Assembly (NCBI GenBank): GCA_013619035.1
Contig: JABXKX010000174.1
Coordinates: 1-6,202, forward strand
Length of the DNA: 6,202 nt
Source of the DNA: Peptostreptococcaceae bacterium
GTDB lineage: Bacteria > Bacillota_A > Clostridia > Peptostreptococcales > Acidaminobacteraceae
Direction of reading: 5' to 3'
The notes beneath the pieces are model-generated. The model was not told where the DNA came from and searched no databases. It saw nothing but the letters and a program-made list of their open reading frames with translations. The position numbers and the translations under genes are program-made. Position 1 is the first letter of the stretch. Every line of letters begins with the position of its first letter. Below, in pieces: positions 6,078 to 6,202 of this stretch.

Positions 6078-6121
6078 CATCTTAACATTTGTATTTGGGT
6101 CCCTTTTTGATTTTAATAAAT

Positions 6122-6146
6122 AAAAAAACTCGGTAAAAACCGAGTT
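6122..6146 (-). terminator. Intrinsic terminator of a gene beyond the right edge
   Basis: AACTCGGT (6127-6134) and ACCGAGTT (6139-6146) form a perfect 8-bp stem with an AAAA loop. On the minus strand it is followed by a T run (A run 6122-6128 on the plus strand). The orientation fits a minus-strand gene lying to the right, mostly outside the contig. It also separates that unit from the surface-protein gene. Confidence 0.8.
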
Positions 6147-6183
6147 AATCTAAAATCAATCCATAATGTAAACAATCATAATA
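6145..6183 (-). CDS. Possible C-terminal end of a truncated gene
   Basis: Upstream of the minus-strand terminator a gene end is expected. One minus-strand frame is open from the adapter junction to a TAA at 6147-6145, reading YYDCLHYGLILD, with the stop overlapping the terminator stem as in the kinase gene. A second frame reads IMIVYIMD and ends in TGA about 15 bases earlier. With so few codons the choice cannot be made and no function can be given. Confidence 0.25.
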   Translation of the reverse strand, partial: YYDCLHYGLILD

Positions 6184-6184
6184 C

Positions 6185-6202
6185 CTGTCTCTTATACACA
6201 TC
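6185..6202. other. Nextera/Tn5 mosaic-end adapter sequence (artefact)
   Basis: The final 18 bases, CTGTCTCTTATACACATC, equal the first 18 of the 19-base engineered Tn5 mosaic end used in Nextera tagmentation libraries. The natural IS50 outer and inner ends differ from it at several positions, so this is untrimmed adapter and not a genomic transposon end. These bases should be excluded from biological interpretation. Confidence 0.95.

Noticed and set aside
6097..6103. GGGTCCC near-palindrome upstream of the surface-protein gene as an operator
   Set aside because: It is only three base pairs around a central base, too short to support as a binding site without comparative data.
6185..6202. Real Tn5/IS50-type transposon end
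   Set aside because: The bases match the artificial mosaic end rather than the natural outer or inner ends, sit exactly at the contig end, and no transposase is present.
1..6202. CRISPR array, tRNA, rRNA, toxin-antitoxin or phage genes
   Set aside because: No spaced direct repeats, cloverleaf, conserved rRNA segment or matching protein was seen on either strand.

Overview
The window looks like a small low-GC Bacillota-type (Firmicutes) chromosomal contig. The signs are AT-rich DNA, strong AAGGAGG-like ribosome binding sites, short U-tract hairpin terminators, an OmpR-type two-component pair and a DEAD-box helicase of Firmicutes style. Internal Trp codons are TGG and no gene needs TGA to be read through, so the standard code fits. 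Genus cannot be fixed from this sequence. The last 18 bases match the engineered Tn5/Nextera mosaic end, so the right edge is a sequencing-library artefact and the window is probably a complete contig.

Layout, left to right. Positions 1-196 are a leader with a SigA-like -10 box. It is flanked by two pairs of tandem 11-bp repeats in opposite orientation, a likely response-regulator operator. Positions 197-2099 hold a two-gene operon: a response regulator and, overlapping it by 8 bp, its membrane histidine kinase. The operon ends in a strong terminator whose stem contains the kinase stop codon. Positions 2173-3297 encode a minimal-core DEAD-box RNA helicase. After a short spacer with a small hairpin but no clear terminator, positions 3359-3655 encode an unrecognised His-rich 98-residue protein, closed by a strong terminator at 3661-3685.

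A back-to-back terminator then separates this plus-strand block from a convergent minus-strand gene (3763-6033). It encodes a secreted, extremely acidic protein of about 756 residues with five tandem cadherin-like beta-sandwich repeats, an unassigned C-terminal region and a run of 20 consecutive acidic residues near the C terminus. Further right is another minus-strand terminator, probably for a gene cut off by the contig end.

The two-component pair senses an unknown extracytoplasmic signal and probably autoregulates. Nothing in the sequence ties it to the surface protein or the helicase, because none of their promoter regions carries the paired 11-bp repeats. The most unusual items are the acidic repeat protein, the symmetric operator and the orphan 98-residue protein. 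I do not see a defence system, mobile element, CRISPR array, tRNA or rRNA.
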